64,000 nt of DNA from Streptomyces sp. SID8374 (GCF_009865135.1 NZ_WWGH01000002.1:1550001-1614000), one strand, 5' to 3'. Counted from the stretch's first letter, positions 36,137 to 45,655 are shown. Notes: generated by a model not told the origin, from the sequence alone. A program made the numbers and translations.

Positions 36137-37027
36137 TCAGTCGCCGATGCCCCGGTGCAGCCGGTCCCCGCCCGCCAGGATCGCCCCCGCCAGTGCGTCC
36201 GCAGCCTCCAGCGCCCCGCCCCGGCGGTCCCCGTGCAGCAGGACGAAGTCGACACCGCCCGGCTCCGGCAGCCCCGCCCTGGCCGGAACCGGTACGAGCC
36301 CCGGCGGGATCAGCCCCCGCGAGTGCACCATCACCCCGAGCCCCGCCCGCGCCGCCGCGACCAGGGCGCTCAGGCTCGTACTCGTACACGCGATCCGCCA
36401 GGACCGCCCGTGCTCCTCCAGCACCTCCAGGGCGCGGGCCCGGGTGATGCCCGGCGGCGGGAAGACGATGAGCGGCACCGGGCGTTCCGGGTCGATCCGC
36501 AGCCGGGGCGCGCCGATCCAGTCCAGGGCGTCCTGCCACACCAGCTCGCCGTGGGTGTCGCCGGTCCTCCGCTTCGCCAGCACCAGGTCCAGCCTGCCCG
36601 CCTCCAGCTGCCGGTGCAGCGTCCCGGACAGCTCCACCGTGAGTTCCAGTTCGACCTCCGGATGGTCGCGGCGGAAGGACTCCAGGATCTCCGGCAGCCG
36701 GGTCAGTACGAAGTCCTCCGAGGCGCCGAAGCGGAGCCGGCCGCGCAGCCGGGTGCCCGCGAAGAACGCCGCCGCCCGCTCGTGCGCCGCGAGGATCGTC
36801 CGGGCGAAGCCGAGCATCGCCTCGCCGGCCTCGGTCAGGTCGACCCGGTGGGTGTCCCGGGCGAACAGCTGCCGCCCGGTCGCCTCCTCCAGCCGCCGCA
36901 CGTGCTGGCTGACCGTGGACTGCCGGATGCCGAGGCGGCGGGCGGCCTGGGTGAAGCTCAGGGTCTGGGCGACGGCGAGGAAGGTACGGAGCTGGGCGGG
37001 GTCGTAGGAGGTGTCCACGGCCACCAC
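36137..37027 (-). CDS. LysR-family transcriptional regulator (probable controller of the BASS transporter)
   Basis: 296 residues. The winged helix 'LRTFLAVAQTLSFTQAA' with 'IRQSTVSQHVRRLEEATG' is at residues 13-50, and the effector domain covers about 90-290 ('GRLRFGASEDFVLTRLPEIL'). It is divergent from the sodium/bile-acid-type transporter, and between them lies ATCGCGTTACGTGAT, a near-palindrome of the ATC-N9-GAT type that LysR proteins recognise. Control of the transporter and of itself is therefore likely. Confidence 0.88.
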   Translation of the reverse strand: MVAVDTSYDPAQLRTFLAVAQTLSFTQAARRLGIRQSTVSQHVRRLEEATGRQLFARDTHRVDLTEAGEAMLGFARTILAAHERAAAFFAGTRLRGRLRFGASEDFVLTRLPEILESFRRDHPEVELELTVELSGTLHRQLEAGRLDLVLAKRRTGDTHGELVWQDALDWIGAPRLRIDPERPVPLIVFPPPGITRARALEVLEEHGRSWRIACTSTSLSALVAAARAGLGVMVHSRGLIPPGLVPVPARAGLPEPGGVDFVLLHGDRRGGALEAADALAGAILAGGDRLHRGIGD

Positions 37028-37040
37028 GCTAGACCTTCCT

Positions 37041-37055
37041 ATCGCGTTACGTGAT
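37041..37055. promoter_or_regulatory. LysR-type box ATC-N9-GAT
   Basis: ATCGCGTTACGTGAT is palindromic at all but one pair of its outer positions and lies 14 bases upstream of the LysR start codon and about 90 bases upstream of the transporter start. Its place between divergent lysR and target genes is the usual location of such a site. Confidence 0.6.
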
Positions 37056-37145
37056 GACAGTCAGAGCGGTATGAGGGATTCCCGATCGCCGGAGTCCGGG
37101 CAGGATGGTGGGGCACGACAGCGAGCCGAAGAGAACGTGGAGCCC

Positions 37146-38180
37146 ATGAGCAGCCGCCGCCGCACCCTCTCCCTGCCGTCCTGGCTGCCGGTCGACGCGT
37201 ACATCCTGGCGCTGGTCGGCACGGTCGTCCTCGCCGCGCTGCTGCCCGCGCGCGGCACGGCCGCCGACGTGGCGGGCGGGGCCTCCACCGGGGCGGTCGC
37301 CCTGCTCTTCTTCCTCTACGGCGCCCGGCTCTCCACCACCGAGGCACTCGACGGGCTGAAGCACTGGCGGCTCCACCTCACCGTCCTGGCCTGCACGTTC
37401 CTCGTCTTCCCGCTCCTCGGGCTGGCGAGCGGGGGGCTGGTGCCGTACGTGCTGACGCCCGAGCTCCAGGCGGGCTTCCTCTTCCTCTGCCTCGTACCGT
37501 CGACGATCCAGTCCTCGATCGCCTTCACCTCGATGGCCCGGGGGAACGTGCCCGCCGCGATGTGCGCCGGTTCCTTCTCCAGCCTCGCCGGGATCTTCCT
37601 CACGCCACTGCTCGCCGCGCTCCTGCTCGGCTCCACCGGCGGCGGGTTCTCGGCGGACTCGCTGCTGAAGATCGTGCTCCAGCTGCTCGTGCCGTTCCTC
37701 GCCGGGCAGTTCCTGCGCCGCTGGGTCGGCGGATTCCTGACCCGCCACAAGAAGGTGCTCGGGCTGGTGGACCGCGGATCGATCCTGCTGGTCGTCTACA
37801 CCGCGTTCAGCGAGGGCATGGTCGCCGGGGTCTGGAGCCAGGTCACCCCCGCCCGGCTCGGTGCCCTGCTCGGGGCCGAGGCGGTCCTGCTGGTCGTGAT
37901 GCTCACGCTGACCTGGTACGGGTCACGGCGGCTCGGCTTCGACCGGGAGGACCGGATCGCCATCCAGTTCGCCGGGTCCAAGAAGAGCCTGGCGGCGGGA
38001 CTGCCGATGGCGAGCGTGCTGTTCGGGGCGCACGCGAGCCTGGCCGTGCTGCCGCTGATGCTCTTCCACCAGATGCAGCTGATGGTCTGCGCGGTCATCG
38101 CCAAGCGCCGCTCGCGGGACCCGGAGGAGGGGCGGGACAGGGAGGGCTCCGCGTCACGGGCGCCGGCCACGGTGACCTGA
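37146..38180 (+). CDS. Bile acid:sodium symporter (BASS) family transporter
   Basis: 344 residues from ATG 37146 (GTGGAG just upstream). About nine to ten hydrophobic segments fill residues 15-320. Family features include 'FFLYGARLSTTEALDGLKHW' near the first helices, 'CLVPSTIQSSIAFTSMARGN' around the crossover region, and 'FAGSKKSLAAGLPMASVLF' with the conserved G-S-x-K-S-x-A-x-G pattern. It imports an organic anion with sodium; plant and bacterial members carry pyruvate, pantothenate or steroids. The C-terminal ~25 residues are charged and cytosolic. It is under a divergent LysR regulator. Confidence 0.87.
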   Translation: MSSRRRTLSLPSWLPVDAYILALVGTVVLAALLPARGTAADVAGGASTGAVALLFFLYGARLSTTEALDGLKHWRLHLTVLACTFLVFPLLGLASGGLVPYVLTPELQAGFLFLCLVPSTIQSSIAFTSMARGNVPAAMCAGSFSSLAGIFLTPLLAALLLGSTGGGFSADSLLKIVLQLLVPFLAGQFLRRWVGGFLTRHKKVLGLVDRGSILLVVYTAFSEGMVAGVWSQVTPARLGALLGAEAVLLVVMLTLTWYGSRRLGFDREDRIAIQFAGSKKSLAAGLPMASVLFGAHASLAVLPLMLFHQMQLMVCAVIAKRRSRDPEEGRDREGSASRAPATVT

Positions 38181-38193
38181 GCCCGCAGAAGCC

Positions 38194-39042
38194 TCACCCC
38201 CGGGGGACCTCCGCCTCCAACGCGATCCGGTGCTCACCGGCGTACACGTTCATCGAGGGCCCCCGCAGGAACCCCACCAGGGTCAGCCCGCTCTCCGCCG
38301 CCAGGTCCACCGCCAGCGAGGACGGCGCCGAGACCGCCGCGAGCACCGGGATCCCGGCCATCACCGCCTTCTGCGCCAGCTCGAACGAGGCCCGCCCCGA
38401 CACCAGCAGCACCGCCCGCGACAGCGGCAGCCGCCCGTCCGTCAGCGCCCGCCCGACCAGCTTGTCGACCGCGTTGTGGCGGCCCACGTCCTCCCGTACG
38501 TCCAGCAGCTCGCCCTCCTCGGAGAAGAGGGCCGCCGCGTGCAGTCCACCGGTCCGGTCGAAGACCTTCTGCGCGGCCCTCAGCCGGTCCGGGAGGGCGG
38601 AGAGCAGCTCGGGCGTGACGCGGACCGGGGGAGTGTCGCCGACCGGATGGCGGGTGGTCGTGCGGACGGCGTCCAGGCTGGCCTTGCCGCACAGGCCGCA
38701 CGAGGAGGTGGTGTAGACGTTCCGCTCCAGCGTGATGTCGGGGACGACCACGCCGGGCGCGAGCTTCACGTCCACCACGTTGTACGTGTTCACGCCGTCG
38801 GCGGTCGCCCCGGCGCAGTAGACGATGGACTGCACCTCACCGCCCTCGGCGATCACACCCTCACTCACCAGGAACCCGGCGGCGAGCGCGAAGTCGTCAC
38901 CCGGTGTGCGCATCGTGATGGCCAGCGGCTTCCCGTTCAGCCGGATCTCCAGGGGCTCCTCCGCGACGAGCGTGTCGGCGCGGGAGGAGACGGCCCCGTC
39001 CCGGATGCGGAGGGTGCGGCGGCGCTCGGTGACCCGTCCCAT
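38194..39042 (-). CDS. fdhD: Formate dehydrogenase accessory sulfurtransferase FdhD
   Basis: 282 residues from ATG 39042; the open frame extends further upstream but FdhD proteins start at 'GRVTERRRTLRIRDG'. The catalytic C-x-x-C, C115 and C118 in 'SSCGLCGKASL', and the 'REDVGRHNAVDKLVG' cofactor-binding segment are intact. FdhD moves sulfur from IscS to the molybdenum cofactor of formate dehydrogenase. No formate dehydrogenase subunit gene is in the window, so its client is encoded elsewhere. It converges on the BASS transporter with a 13-base gap. Confidence 0.93.
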   Translation of the reverse strand: MGRVTERRRTLRIRDGAVSSRADTLVAEEPLEIRLNGKPLAITMRTPGDDFALAAGFLVSEGVIAEGGEVQSIVYCAGATADGVNTYNVVDVKLAPGVVVPDITLERNVYTTSSCGLCGKASLDAVRTTTRHPVGDTPPVRVTPELLSALPDRLRAAQKVFDRTGGLHAAALFSEEGELLDVREDVGRHNAVDKLVGRALTDGRLPLSRAVLLVSGRASFELAQKAVMAGIPVLAAVSAPSSLAVDLAAESGLTLVGFLRGPSMNVYAGEHRIALEAEVPRG

Positions 39043-39308
39043 GAGGCTGAACCCGATTCTGTCGGTGTGCGGAGCTCCCGGCCGTGGGTCGGGCCGAAGC
39101 CTGGCCCTGTCATTGTCCTGCACACGCGGTACGGCGTCGCCGCCGCGTGGGCGGGCCCCCCGAACGGACGGTCGGGGGAGCATGCAGGTGAGGCTGTTGT
39201 CAATGCTCCAACGTGTGGGCCGGTTTCCTGTGGGATCACGTGCCCCCGTACCGGACGGTAGCCACCAAGACTGGATGTTTCCTGCCCTACGTAACGATGG
39301 GAACCCGT

Positions 39309-40268
39309 ATGACCGGCTCACGTGTCGTGGCGCTCGGCCACTATCAGCCCGCCAAGGTGCTCACCAACGACGATCTGGCGGCCCTGGTCGACACGAGCGA
39401 CGAGTGGATCACGAGCCGGGTCGGCATCAAGACCCGGCACGTGGGCGGCCCCGACGAGCCGGTCGACGAACTGGCCGCGCACGCCGGCGCCAAGGCGCTG
39501 GCCGCCGCCGGTCTCCAGCCCTCCGACATCGATCTGGTACTGGTGGCCACTTCCACCGCCATCGACCGCTCCCCGAGCATGTCGGCCCGGGTCGCGGCGC
39601 GGCTCTCCATGGGGTCACCCGCCGTGATGGACATCAACGTGGTCTGCTCGGGCTTCACCCACGCCCTGGCCGTCGCCGACCACACGATCCGGGCCGGTGC
39701 GGCGACCCGCGCGCTGGTCATCGGCGCCGACAAGATGGCCGACATCGCGGACTGGACCGACCGCACCACCTGCGTCCTGCTCGGCGACGGCGCGGGCGCC
39801 GCCGTCGTCACCGCCGACCCGTCCGCCCCCGACGCCCCGGGCGGCCCCGGGATCGGTCCGGTGCTGTGGGGATCGGTGCCGGAGATGGGCAACGCCGTAC
39901 GGATCGAGGGCACGCCGCCGCGCTTCGCGCAGGAGGGCCAGTCCGTCTACCGCTGGGCCACCACCCAGCTGCCCCCGATCGCCCGCAAGGTCTGCGAGAA
40001 GGCGGGCGTCGCCCCCGAGGACCTGGCCGCCGTCGTCCTGCACCAGGCCAATCTGCGGATCATCGAACCGGTCGCCCGGAAGATCGGCGCGGTCAACGCG
40101 GTCATCGCGCGGGACGTGGTCGACTCCGGCAACACCTCCGCCGCCTCCATCCCGATGGCGCTCTCCAAGCTCGTGGAGCGCGGCGAGGTCGCCTCCGGGG
40201 CGCCCGTGCTGCTCTTCGGTTTCGGCGGAAACCTCTCGTACGCCGGACAGGTCATCCGCTGCCCCTGA
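39309..40268 (+). CDS. FabH-like beta-ketoacyl-ACP synthase III (paralogue)
   Basis: 319 residues from ATG 39309 (GGGAA upstream); ATG 39297 is also in frame. The thiolase-fold triad is complete: C113 in 'INVVCSGFTHAL', H245 in 'VLHQANLRIIEP' and N275 in 'DSGNTSAASIP'. KASIII starts fatty acid or polyketide chains by condensing acyl-CoA with malonyl-ACP. It stands alone, without acpP, fabD or fabF, so it is a paralogue rather than the housekeeping fabH. The starter unit cannot be inferred. The 266-bp spacer before it (39043-39308) shows no structure I can name. Confidence 0.87.
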   Translation: MTGSRVVALGHYQPAKVLTNDDLAALVDTSDEWITSRVGIKTRHVGGPDEPVDELAAHAGAKALAAAGLQPSDIDLVLVATSTAIDRSPSMSARVAARLSMGSPAVMDINVVCSGFTHALAVADHTIRAGAATRALVIGADKMADIADWTDRTTCVLLGDGAGAAVVTADPSAPDAPGGPGIGPVLWGSVPEMGNAVRIEGTPPRFAQEGQSVYRWATTQLPPIARKVCEKAGVAPEDLAAVVLHQANLRIIEPVARKIGAVNAVIARDVVDSGNTSAASIPMALSKLVERGEVASGAPVLLFGFGGNLSYAGQVIRCP

Positions 40269-40314
40269 GCCCCTCCGGAGCCGCCCCGCCCGGGCTTTGT
40301 CCTGAGTGTGGAGA

Positions 40315-40357
40315 AAGTTGGGGCCGATTCCTGCGCAACTTCTTCCCACTCCGGGAA
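40315..40357. promoter_or_regulatory. Two small inverted repeats upstream of the ROK gene
   Basis: AAGTTG (40315-40320) pairs with CAACTT (40336-40341), and TTCCC (40343-40347) with GGGAA (40353-40357), in the 150 bp before the ROK regulator. They may be an autoregulatory operator, but the arms are short. Confidence 0.3.
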
Positions 40358-40418
40358 AGCGCTGCTACGTTCCCCTCGAAAGCCCGACGGACTGGCCGGA
40401 TGTGGCGGGGAGGGACGC

Positions 40419-41609
40419 GTGAGACGTATGACGGCACGACCCGCGAACGCGCATCAGGCACGGCTGCTCCGACTGCTGCGCGACGGGGGGCCCAACTCCC
40501 GTGCCCAGCTGGGTGACCAGGTCGATCTCTCGCGCTCCAAGCTCGCCGTCGAGGTGGACCGGCTGCTGGAGACCGGCCTGGTGGTCGCCGACGGGCTCGC
40601 CGCATCCCGTGGCGGGCGCCGCTCGCACAACATCCGGCTCGCCCCCGAACTGCGGTTCCTCGGGGTCGACATCGGCGCCACCTCCATCGATGTGGCCGTC
40701 ACCAACGCGGAGTTGGAGGTCCTGGGCCACCTCAACCAGCCGATGGACGTGCGCGAGGGCCCGGTCGCGGTCTTCGAGCAGGTCCTGGCGATGGCGGCCA
40801 AGCTCCGGGCCTCCGGCCTCGCCGAGGGCTTCGACGGCGCGGGCATCGGGGTCCCCGGACCTGTCCGCTTCCCCGAGGGCGTGCCGGTCGCGCCGCCGAT
40901 CATGCCCGGCTGGGACGGTTTCCCGGTCCGCGAGGCGCTCAGCCAGGATCTGGGCTGCCCCGTCATGGTCGACAACGACGTGAACCTGATGGCGATGGGG
41001 GAGCAGCACGCGGGCGTCGCCCGCTCCGTGGGCGACTTCCTCTGCGTCAAGATCGGTACGGGTATCGGCTGCGGGATCGTCGTCGGCGGTGAGGTCTACC
41101 GGGGGACGACGGGCAGCGCCGGGGACATCGGGCACATCCAGGTGGAACCGGACGGCCGGGCCTGCGCCTGCGGCAACAAGGGCTGCCTGGAAGCCCACTT
41201 CAGCGGGGCCGCCCTGGCCCGCGACGCGGAGGACGCCGCCCGTGAGGGCCGCTCGCCCGAGCTCGCGGCCCGGCTGGAGGCGGCCGGACGCCTCACCGCC
41301 GCCGATGTGGCCGCCGCCGCGGCGGCCGGGGACGCGGCCGCACTCGACCTGATCCGCGAGGGCGGCAACCGGGTCGGGCAGGTCATCGCCGGTCTCGTCA
41401 GCTTCTTCAATCCCGGTCTGGTGGTGATCGGCGGCGGGGTCACCGGCCTCGGTCACAACCTCCTCGCCAGTGTCCGCACCCAGGTCTACCGGCAGTCCCT
41501 GCCCCTGGCCACCGGCAACCTCCCCATCGTGCTGGGCGAGTTGGGCCCCACCGCCGGAGTGATCGGCGCGGCCCGCCTCATCAGCGACCACCTCTTCTCA
41601 CCGGCCTGA
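40419..41609 (+). CDS. ROK-family transcriptional regulator
   Basis: 396 residues from GTG 40419, with GGGGAGGG 4 bases upstream. Residues 12-60 form a winged helix ('RAQLGDQVDLSRSKLAVEV'). The ROK sugar-kinase-like domain begins with 'LGVDIGATSIDVAV' (81-94) and has 'GIGVPGPV', 'VDNDVNLMAMGE' and the zinc motif 'CACGNKGCLEAHFSG'. ROK regulators sense sugars or sugar phosphates. It sits immediately before the RbsABC-type transporter operon, 279 bases away on the same strand, and is the obvious candidate to control it. Confidence 0.9.
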   Translation: MRRMTARPANAHQARLLRLLRDGGPNSRAQLGDQVDLSRSKLAVEVDRLLETGLVVADGLAASRGGRRSHNIRLAPELRFLGVDIGATSIDVAVTNAELEVLGHLNQPMDVREGPVAVFEQVLAMAAKLRASGLAEGFDGAGIGVPGPVRFPEGVPVAPPIMPGWDGFPVREALSQDLGCPVMVDNDVNLMAMGEQHAGVARSVGDFLCVKIGTGIGCGIVVGGEVYRGTTGSAGDIGHIQVEPDGRACACGNKGCLEAHFSGAALARDAEDAAREGRSPELAARLEAAGRLTAADVAAAAAAGDAAALDLIREGGNRVGQVIAGLVSFFNPGLVVIGGGVTGLGHNLLASVRTQVYRQSLPLATGNLPIVLGELGPTAGVIGAARLISDHLFSPA

Positions 41610-41649
41610 CCCCGGGGCCGGTGAGCAGCGCCCCGCGCCGCCGCCGGCA

Positions 41650-41724
41650 CCGTACGCACCACCGTTCCGTGTCCCGTACGCCCCACCGATCCGTACGCCC
41701 CACCGTTCCGCGCTCCGTACCACC
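41650..41724 (+). repeat. Imperfect ~20-bp direct repeats upstream of the sugar ABC operon
   Basis: Copies of CCGTACGCMCCACCGWTCCG start at 41650, 41674 and 41691, with a partial copy at 41715. They occupy the 279-bp spacer between the ROK gene and the transporter operon; GTCAGGTAC then occurs twice (from about 41733). This could be a regulator-binding cluster or simple duplication. Confidence 0.5.
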
Positions 41725-41888
41725 CCGCTTTGGTCAGGTACTCGTCAGGTACCCCTGGTCAGCAGCCGCTCGCGGTGCCGCCGGCTCCACGGCACCTCCA
41801 GCCCTGCGCCCCGCCCGCTCACCGGCCCTCCCGAACGCCCGGCACCCCGCCGGGGCAGGGGAGACCCCATTCGCCGAGGGGATTCGTC

Positions 41889-43412
41889 ATGGCACCAGAA
41901 CCACCCCTGCTCACCATGTCCGGCATCACCAAGTCCTTCCCCGGCGTACGCGCCCTGGACGGCGTCGACCTGGAGGTACAGGCCGGCGAGGTCCACTGCC
42001 TCCTCGGCCAGAACGGCGCGGGCAAGTCCACCCTCATCAAGGTGCTCGCCGGAGCCCACCAGCCCGACGACGGCGAGATCACCTGGCGCGGCGTGGCGGT
42101 CCGGCTCAAGTCCCCGATCGCCGCCATGCGCCTGGGAATTGCCACGATCTACCAGGAACTCGACCTGGTGGAAGGGCTGTCGGTCGCCGAGAACGTCTTC
42201 CTCGGCCATGAGCCGACCAGCGCGGGATTCATCGTCCGTACGGGGGAGGGGCGTTCGGCCGCGAAGGCGCTGCTGGCCCGCCTCGGCCACCCGGAGATCG
42301 ACCCCGGCCGCCCGGTCGGCTCCCTCTCCGCCGCCCAGCAGCAGATCGTCTCCATGGCGCGGGCGCTCTCCCACGACGTACGGCTCATCGTGATGGACGA
42401 GCCCTCCGCCGCACTCGACCCCGACGAGGTCGACAACCTCTTCCGCATCGTCGACGGCCTGACCGCCGACGGGGTCGCCGTCGTCTACATCTCGCACCGG
42501 CTGGAGGAGATCCGCCGCATCGGCGACCGGGTCACCGTGCTGAAGGACGGCCGGGCGGTCGCGGTGGGCCTCCCCGCAGCGGACACCCCGACACGCGACA
42601 TCGTTGCCATGATGACCGGCCGCGATGTCGAGTACGTCTTCCCGCCGCGCCCGGACGAGGCCCAGGTCAACACCGCCGAACCCGTCCTCCGGGTCCAAAA
42701 CCTCTCCCGTCAGGGCGAGTTCGCGCCCGTCGACCTCGAACTGCGGCCTGGCGAGATCGTCGGCCTCGCCGGTCTCGTCGGCTCCGGCCGCTCGGAGATC
42801 CTGGAGACGATCTACGGCGCCCGCAAGGCGAGCACCGGGACCGTCACCGTCGGCGGGAAGCAGCTCAGGCCCGGCAGCGTCCGCGCCGCCGTCGCCGCCG
42901 GGATCGGCCTCGCCCCCGAGGAGCGCAAGGCCCAGGCCCTGCTGATGACCGAGTCCGTGACCCGTAACGTCTCCGTCTCCTCGCTCTCCCGGTTCGCCCG
43001 GGTGGGCTGGATCGACCGGGGCGGCGAGCGGCGGTCCGCGCGGCAGGCCACCCGCGAACTCTCCCTGCGGCCGGACAACCCGGACACACCGATCCGCACC
43101 CTCTCCGGCGGCAACCAGCAGAAGGCGGTCCTGGCCCGCTGGCTGCTGCGCGGCTGCCGGGTCCTGCTGCTGGACGAACCCACCCGTGGCGTCGACGTCG
43201 GCGCCCGCGCCGAGCTCTATGCCGTGATCCGCCGGCTGGCCGACGAAGGCCTCGCCGTCCTGCTCGTCTCCAGCGAAGTGCCCGAAGTCCTGGGCCTCGC
43301 CGACCGGGTGCTGGTGCTCCGGGAGGGACAGGTCGTGCACACGGCCCCCGCCCAGGAGCTGGACGAGCACCGCGTACTCGACCTCGTGATGGAAGGGAGC
43401 CCGACGCCATGA
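41889..43412 (+). CDS. Sugar ABC transporter ATP-binding protein (RbsA/MglA-type)
   Basis: 507 residues from ATG 41889 (GAGGGGAT upstream). It has two fused ATPase domains. The first has Walker A GQNGAGKST (40-48), 'LSAAQQQIV' signature and 'LIVMDEPSAAL'. The second has the degenerate 'GLVGSGRSE' P-loop normal for this family, 'LSGGNQQKAVLARWL' and 'LLLDEPTRGVDVG'. It powers uptake of a monosaccharide or polyol. The stop overlaps the permease start by 4 bases. Likely controlled by the ROK regulator just upstream. Confidence 0.93.
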   Translation: MAPEPPLLTMSGITKSFPGVRALDGVDLEVQAGEVHCLLGQNGAGKSTLIKVLAGAHQPDDGEITWRGVAVRLKSPIAAMRLGIATIYQELDLVEGLSVAENVFLGHEPTSAGFIVRTGEGRSAAKALLARLGHPEIDPGRPVGSLSAAQQQIVSMARALSHDVRLIVMDEPSAALDPDEVDNLFRIVDGLTADGVAVVYISHRLEEIRRIGDRVTVLKDGRAVAVGLPAADTPTRDIVAMMTGRDVEYVFPPRPDEAQVNTAEPVLRVQNLSRQGEFAPVDLELRPGEIVGLAGLVGSGRSEILETIYGARKASTGTVTVGGKQLRPGSVRAAVAAGIGLAPEERKAQALLMTESVTRNVSVSSLSRFARVGWIDRGGERRSARQATRELSLRPDNPDTPIRTLSGGNQQKAVLARWLLRGCRVLLLDEPTRGVDVGARAELYAVIRRLADEGLAVLLVSSEVPEVLGLADRVLVLREGQVVHTAPAQELDEHRVLDLVMEGSPTP

Positions 43413-44464
43413 CACAGCCCGCCCCGTCGGCGCAGCACAACGGGCCGGACAAGGGGGCCCTCACCGGCCCCGCCGACACGCCCCCCTCGAAGACGGGCGG
43501 TGGCGGCCGGCCCGCGCTCGGTCTTCGGCCGGACGTCCGGATCCTGTCCCTGCTCGGTGTCCTCGCCGCACTCGTCCTGGTCGGCGGCATCACCGAACCG
43601 GACGCGTTCCTGGACACCGGGAACCTCCAGCTGATCCTGACCCAGGCCTCCGTCATCGGGGTCGTCACCGTCGGCATGACCTTCGTCATCACCAGCGGCG
43701 GCATCGACCTCTCCGTCGGGGCGATGGTCGCCCTCGCCTCGGTCTGGGCCACCACTCTGGCCACCCAGGAGTACGGCTTCGCGGGCATCGCCTTCACCGC
43801 CGTGGTCGTCGGCCTGGCCGCAGGACTGGTGAACGGCGTCCTCATCGCGTACGGGGGAATGGTCCCGTTCATCGCGACGCTGGCCATGCTCGCCTCGGCG
43901 CGCGGCCTCGCCCTCATGATCACCGACGGCAAGACCCAGATCGTCACCGTCGACTCGGTCCTCAGCCTCGGCCTGCCGGACTCCTACTTCCTGGGGATTC
44001 CGCCGCTGGTCATCATGTTCGCCGCGGTCACCGTCATCGGCTGGCTGATCCTCAACCGCACCACCTTCGGCCGCCGCACGGTCGCCGTCGGCGGCAACGC
44101 GGAGGCCGCCCGGCTCGCCGGGATCGACGTCCGCCGCCAGCGCCTCTACCTCTATCTGCTCTCCGGGCTCTGCTGCGGCATCGCCGCCTTCATGCTGATC
44201 GTGCTCTCCGGCTCCGGCCAGAACACCAACGGCAACCTGTACGAACTCGACGCCATCGCCGCCGCGATCATCGGCGGCACCCTGCTCAGCGGCGGCCGCG
44301 GCACCATCGTCGGCTCCGTACTCGGCGTCCTGATCTTCACCACCATCACCAACATCTTCGCGCTCAACAACCTCCAGAGCGATGTCCAGCAGATCGCCAA
44401 GGGCGCCATCATCGTCGCCGCCGTCCTCGTCCAGCGCCGCACCCTGCGCGGCGGCGAAACCTGA
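43409..44464 (+). CDS. Sugar ABC transporter permease (RbsC-type)
   Basis: 351 residues. A ~40-residue disordered N-terminus precedes eight to ten membrane helices. The BPD_transp_2 signature is 'GMTFVITSGGIDLSVGAMVAL', and 'FGRRTVAVGGNAEAARLAGI' is the cytoplasmic coupling loop that meets the ATPase. A single permease gene implies a homodimer. It overlaps the ATPase gene (ATGA) and is followed after 82 bases by the binding-protein gene. Confidence 0.92.
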   Translation: MTQPAPSAQHNGPDKGALTGPADTPPSKTGGGGRPALGLRPDVRILSLLGVLAALVLVGGITEPDAFLDTGNLQLILTQASVIGVVTVGMTFVITSGGIDLSVGAMVALASVWATTLATQEYGFAGIAFTAVVVGLAAGLVNGVLIAYGGMVPFIATLAMLASARGLALMITDGKTQIVTVDSVLSLGLPDSYFLGIPPLVIMFAAVTVIGWLILNRTTFGRRTVAVGGNAEAARLAGIDVRRQRLYLYLLSGLCCGIAAFMLIVLSGSGQNTNGNLYELDAIAAAIIGGTLLSGGRGTIVGSVLGVLIFTTITNIFALNNLQSDVQQIAKGAIIVAAVLVQRRTLRGGET

Positions 44465-44546
44465 GCAACCCGCCCCGCCTGAACCGTACTTCCCCGTCCT
44501 GAGCCGCATTTCGCACGTCACCCACCGGATGAAGGGTCAGACCGCC

Positions 44547-45584
44547 ATGCCAGAAACCAGCCGCAGAGGGCTGCTGTTCGGAGCCGCAGCCGTCTCCACG
44601 GGCGCCCTCCTCACCGCCTGCACCAGCAACGAGCCGAAGAACGCGGAGCCCGCCGGCAACAGCCAGCCCGCCGCCGACGACAAGCCGGGCAAGCCCGTCA
44701 CCATCGGATTCGCCGGACCGCAGGCCGACCACGGCTGGCTCAACGCCATCAACGTGAACGCCAAGTCCCGGGCGGAGAAGTACAGCGAGGTGACGCTGGA
44801 GATCACCGAGGGCTCCAACGACACCGCCGCCCAGATCGGCCAGGTCAAGACCCTCATCAACAAGAAGGTCGACGTCCTCGTCATCCTCCCCGCCGACGGC
44901 AAGGCGCTGACCCAGGTCGGCCTGGAGGCGATGCGGGCGGGCATCCCCGTCGTCAACCTGGACCGCATCTTCGCCTCCCCGCAGGCCTACCGCTGCTGGG
45001 TCGGCGGCGACAACTACGGCATGGGCCTCAACGCCGGGCACTACATCGGCGAACAGCTCAAGGGCAAGGCCGACGCCAAGGTCGTGGAGCTGGCGGGCAT
45101 CGACAACCTGGAGCTGACCAAGCAGCGCAGCCAGGGCTTCGCCGACGCGCTCAAGAACTACTCCAACATCAAGCTGGTGGCCCGTCAGGCCGCCGACTTC
45201 ACCGTCGAGTCCGGCCAGGCGAAGATGGCCCAACTCCTCCAGGCACAGAAGCAGTTCGACGCCCTGTGGAACCACGACGACGACCAGGGCGTGGGCGCGC
45301 TCCGCGCCATCCAGCAGGCGGGCCGCGACGAGTTCATCATGGTCGGCGGCGCGGGCGCCAAGTCCGCGATGGACGCCATCAAGGCCGACAACTCGGTCAT
45401 CAAGGCGACCGTCCTCTACCCGCCGACGATGGCCGCGTCCGCCATCGACCTGGCGCGCGCCCTGGGCCAGAGCAAGGGCATCAGCGGCCTCTCCGAGATG
45501 GAGATCCCGACCTCCCTGACCCTGTACTCGGCCGTGGTCACCAAGGACAACATCGACCAGTACCTGCCGACGGGCTTCAACTGA
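44547..45584 (+). CDS. Sugar ABC transporter substrate-binding lipoprotein (RbsB-type)
   Basis: 345 residues from ATG 44547. The signal has a twin arginine ('SRRGLLFGAA') and a lipobox with Cys25 in 'LLTAC', so it may be exported folded and then lipidated. A short charged linker precedes the type I periplasmic-binding fold: 'VTIGFAGPQADHGWLNAI', 'DVLVILPADGKALTQVGL', 'GIPVVNLDR' and 'ALWNHDDDQGVGAL'. The ligand should be a hexose, pentose or inositol-like compound; specificity cannot be read directly. It is third in the transporter operon. Confidence 0.92.
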   Translation: MPETSRRGLLFGAAAVSTGALLTACTSNEPKNAEPAGNSQPAADDKPGKPVTIGFAGPQADHGWLNAINVNAKSRAEKYSEVTLEITEGSNDTAAQIGQVKTLINKKVDVLVILPADGKALTQVGLEAMRAGIPVVNLDRIFASPQAYRCWVGGDNYGMGLNAGHYIGEQLKGKADAKVVELAGIDNLELTKQRSQGFADALKNYSNIKLVARQAADFTVESGQAKMAQLLQAQKQFDALWNHDDDQGVGALRAIQQAGRDEFIMVGGAGAKSAMDAIKADNSVIKATVLYPPTMAASAIDLARALGQSKGISGLSEMEIPTSLTLYSAVVTKDNIDQYLPTGFN

Positions 45585-45655
45585 CCGGGTCCGCGGGGGA
45601 TGCGGCGAGCGCATCCCCCGGCCCGTTACCGCACACCGATGAGGAGGAAGTCCGC

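Noticed and set aside
34045..40268. Secondary-metabolite cluster formed by the acyl-CoA synthetase and FabH-like genes
   Set aside because: They are 3.4 kb apart, on different strands, separated by a regulator, transporter and fdhD, with no carrier protein or other synthase.
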